A stretch of DNA of 5,131 nt from Desulfuromonadales bacterium. GTDB taxonomy: Bacteria; Desulfobacterota; Desulfuromonadia; Desulfuromonadales; BM103. Positions within the stretch are counted from its first letter, which is position 1, and the number at the start of each line of letters is the position of its first letter. The position numbers and the translations under genes were made by a program. Under the pieces are notes generated by a model. The model saw only the letters and a list, made by a program, of their open reading frames with translations, had not been told where the DNA came from and did not search any database. The DNA is taken from contig DAOVNV010000175.1 in the NCBI GenBank assembly GCA_030630015.1, positions 1 to 5,131 on the forward strand. Reading direction: 5' to 3'. This document shows, piece by piece, positions 5,116 to 5,131 of the stretch.

Positions 5116-5131
5116 GCACGGCATGCCGTGC
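5116..5131. repeat. Palindrome GCACGGCATGCCGTGC, cut by the window end
   Basis: This is a perfect 16-base palindrome starting 11 bases after the glyQ stop. It is preceded by CGTAGGG, whose complement would lie past the last base, so the visible part is probably just over half of a longer inverted repeat. It differs in sequence from the heptamer elements. If complete, it would form a strong stem between glyQ and the expected glyS. Confidence 0.55.

Overview
The window is a stretch of housekeeping chromosome, most likely from a Desulfuromonadia/Geobacter-type bacterium (former Deltaproteobacteria). This assignment rests on the style of the proteins and on the order recO-glyQ with a split alpha-subunit glycyl-tRNA synthetase; it is an inference from memory, not a search result. 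Coding density is high, and no phage, transposase, plasmid, CRISPR, tRNA or rRNA gene is visible.

Layout. (1) Positions 1-504, plus strand: the 3' part of a TrmN6/YfiC-type methyltransferase, cut by the window edge. (2) Positions 621-1372, minus strand: a two-gene operon with a small membrane protein first and a DUF721/DciA-like protein second. The two overlap by 4 bases and both start with TTG. (3) Positions 1667-3022, plus strand: a full-length MgtE magnesium channel, preceded by a good sigma70-type promoter whose -35 box lies in a perfect palindrome. (4) Positions 3247-4002: recO, with no visible ribosome binding site. (5) Positions 4236-5105: glyQ, with its own strong promoter and a leader of about 140 nt. 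The beta subunit gene glyS would be expected just beyond the window. The genes are not one pathway; they cover tRNA modification, replication, Mg2+ uptake, recombination repair and tRNA charging.

The most unusual content is a family of intergenic repeats. Three of the four gaps between gene groups (506-634, 1439-1583, 3051-3246) hold an element built on one plan. A CCAGG-like end is followed by about four heptamers of the form NACGCGG, then a spacer, then the same heptamers inverted, ending in CCTGG or CCGGG. Two copies also carry a related module of about 30 nt, in opposite orientations. The elements run right up to genes: one supplies the last codons and stop of the dciA-like gene, one sits exactly between two divergent promoters, and one ends at the recO start codon where a Shine-Dalgarno would normally be. 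A different palindrome begins after glyQ and is cut by the window end. I see no new enzymatic or defence system; the repeat family and its effect on gene borders is the lead worth following.
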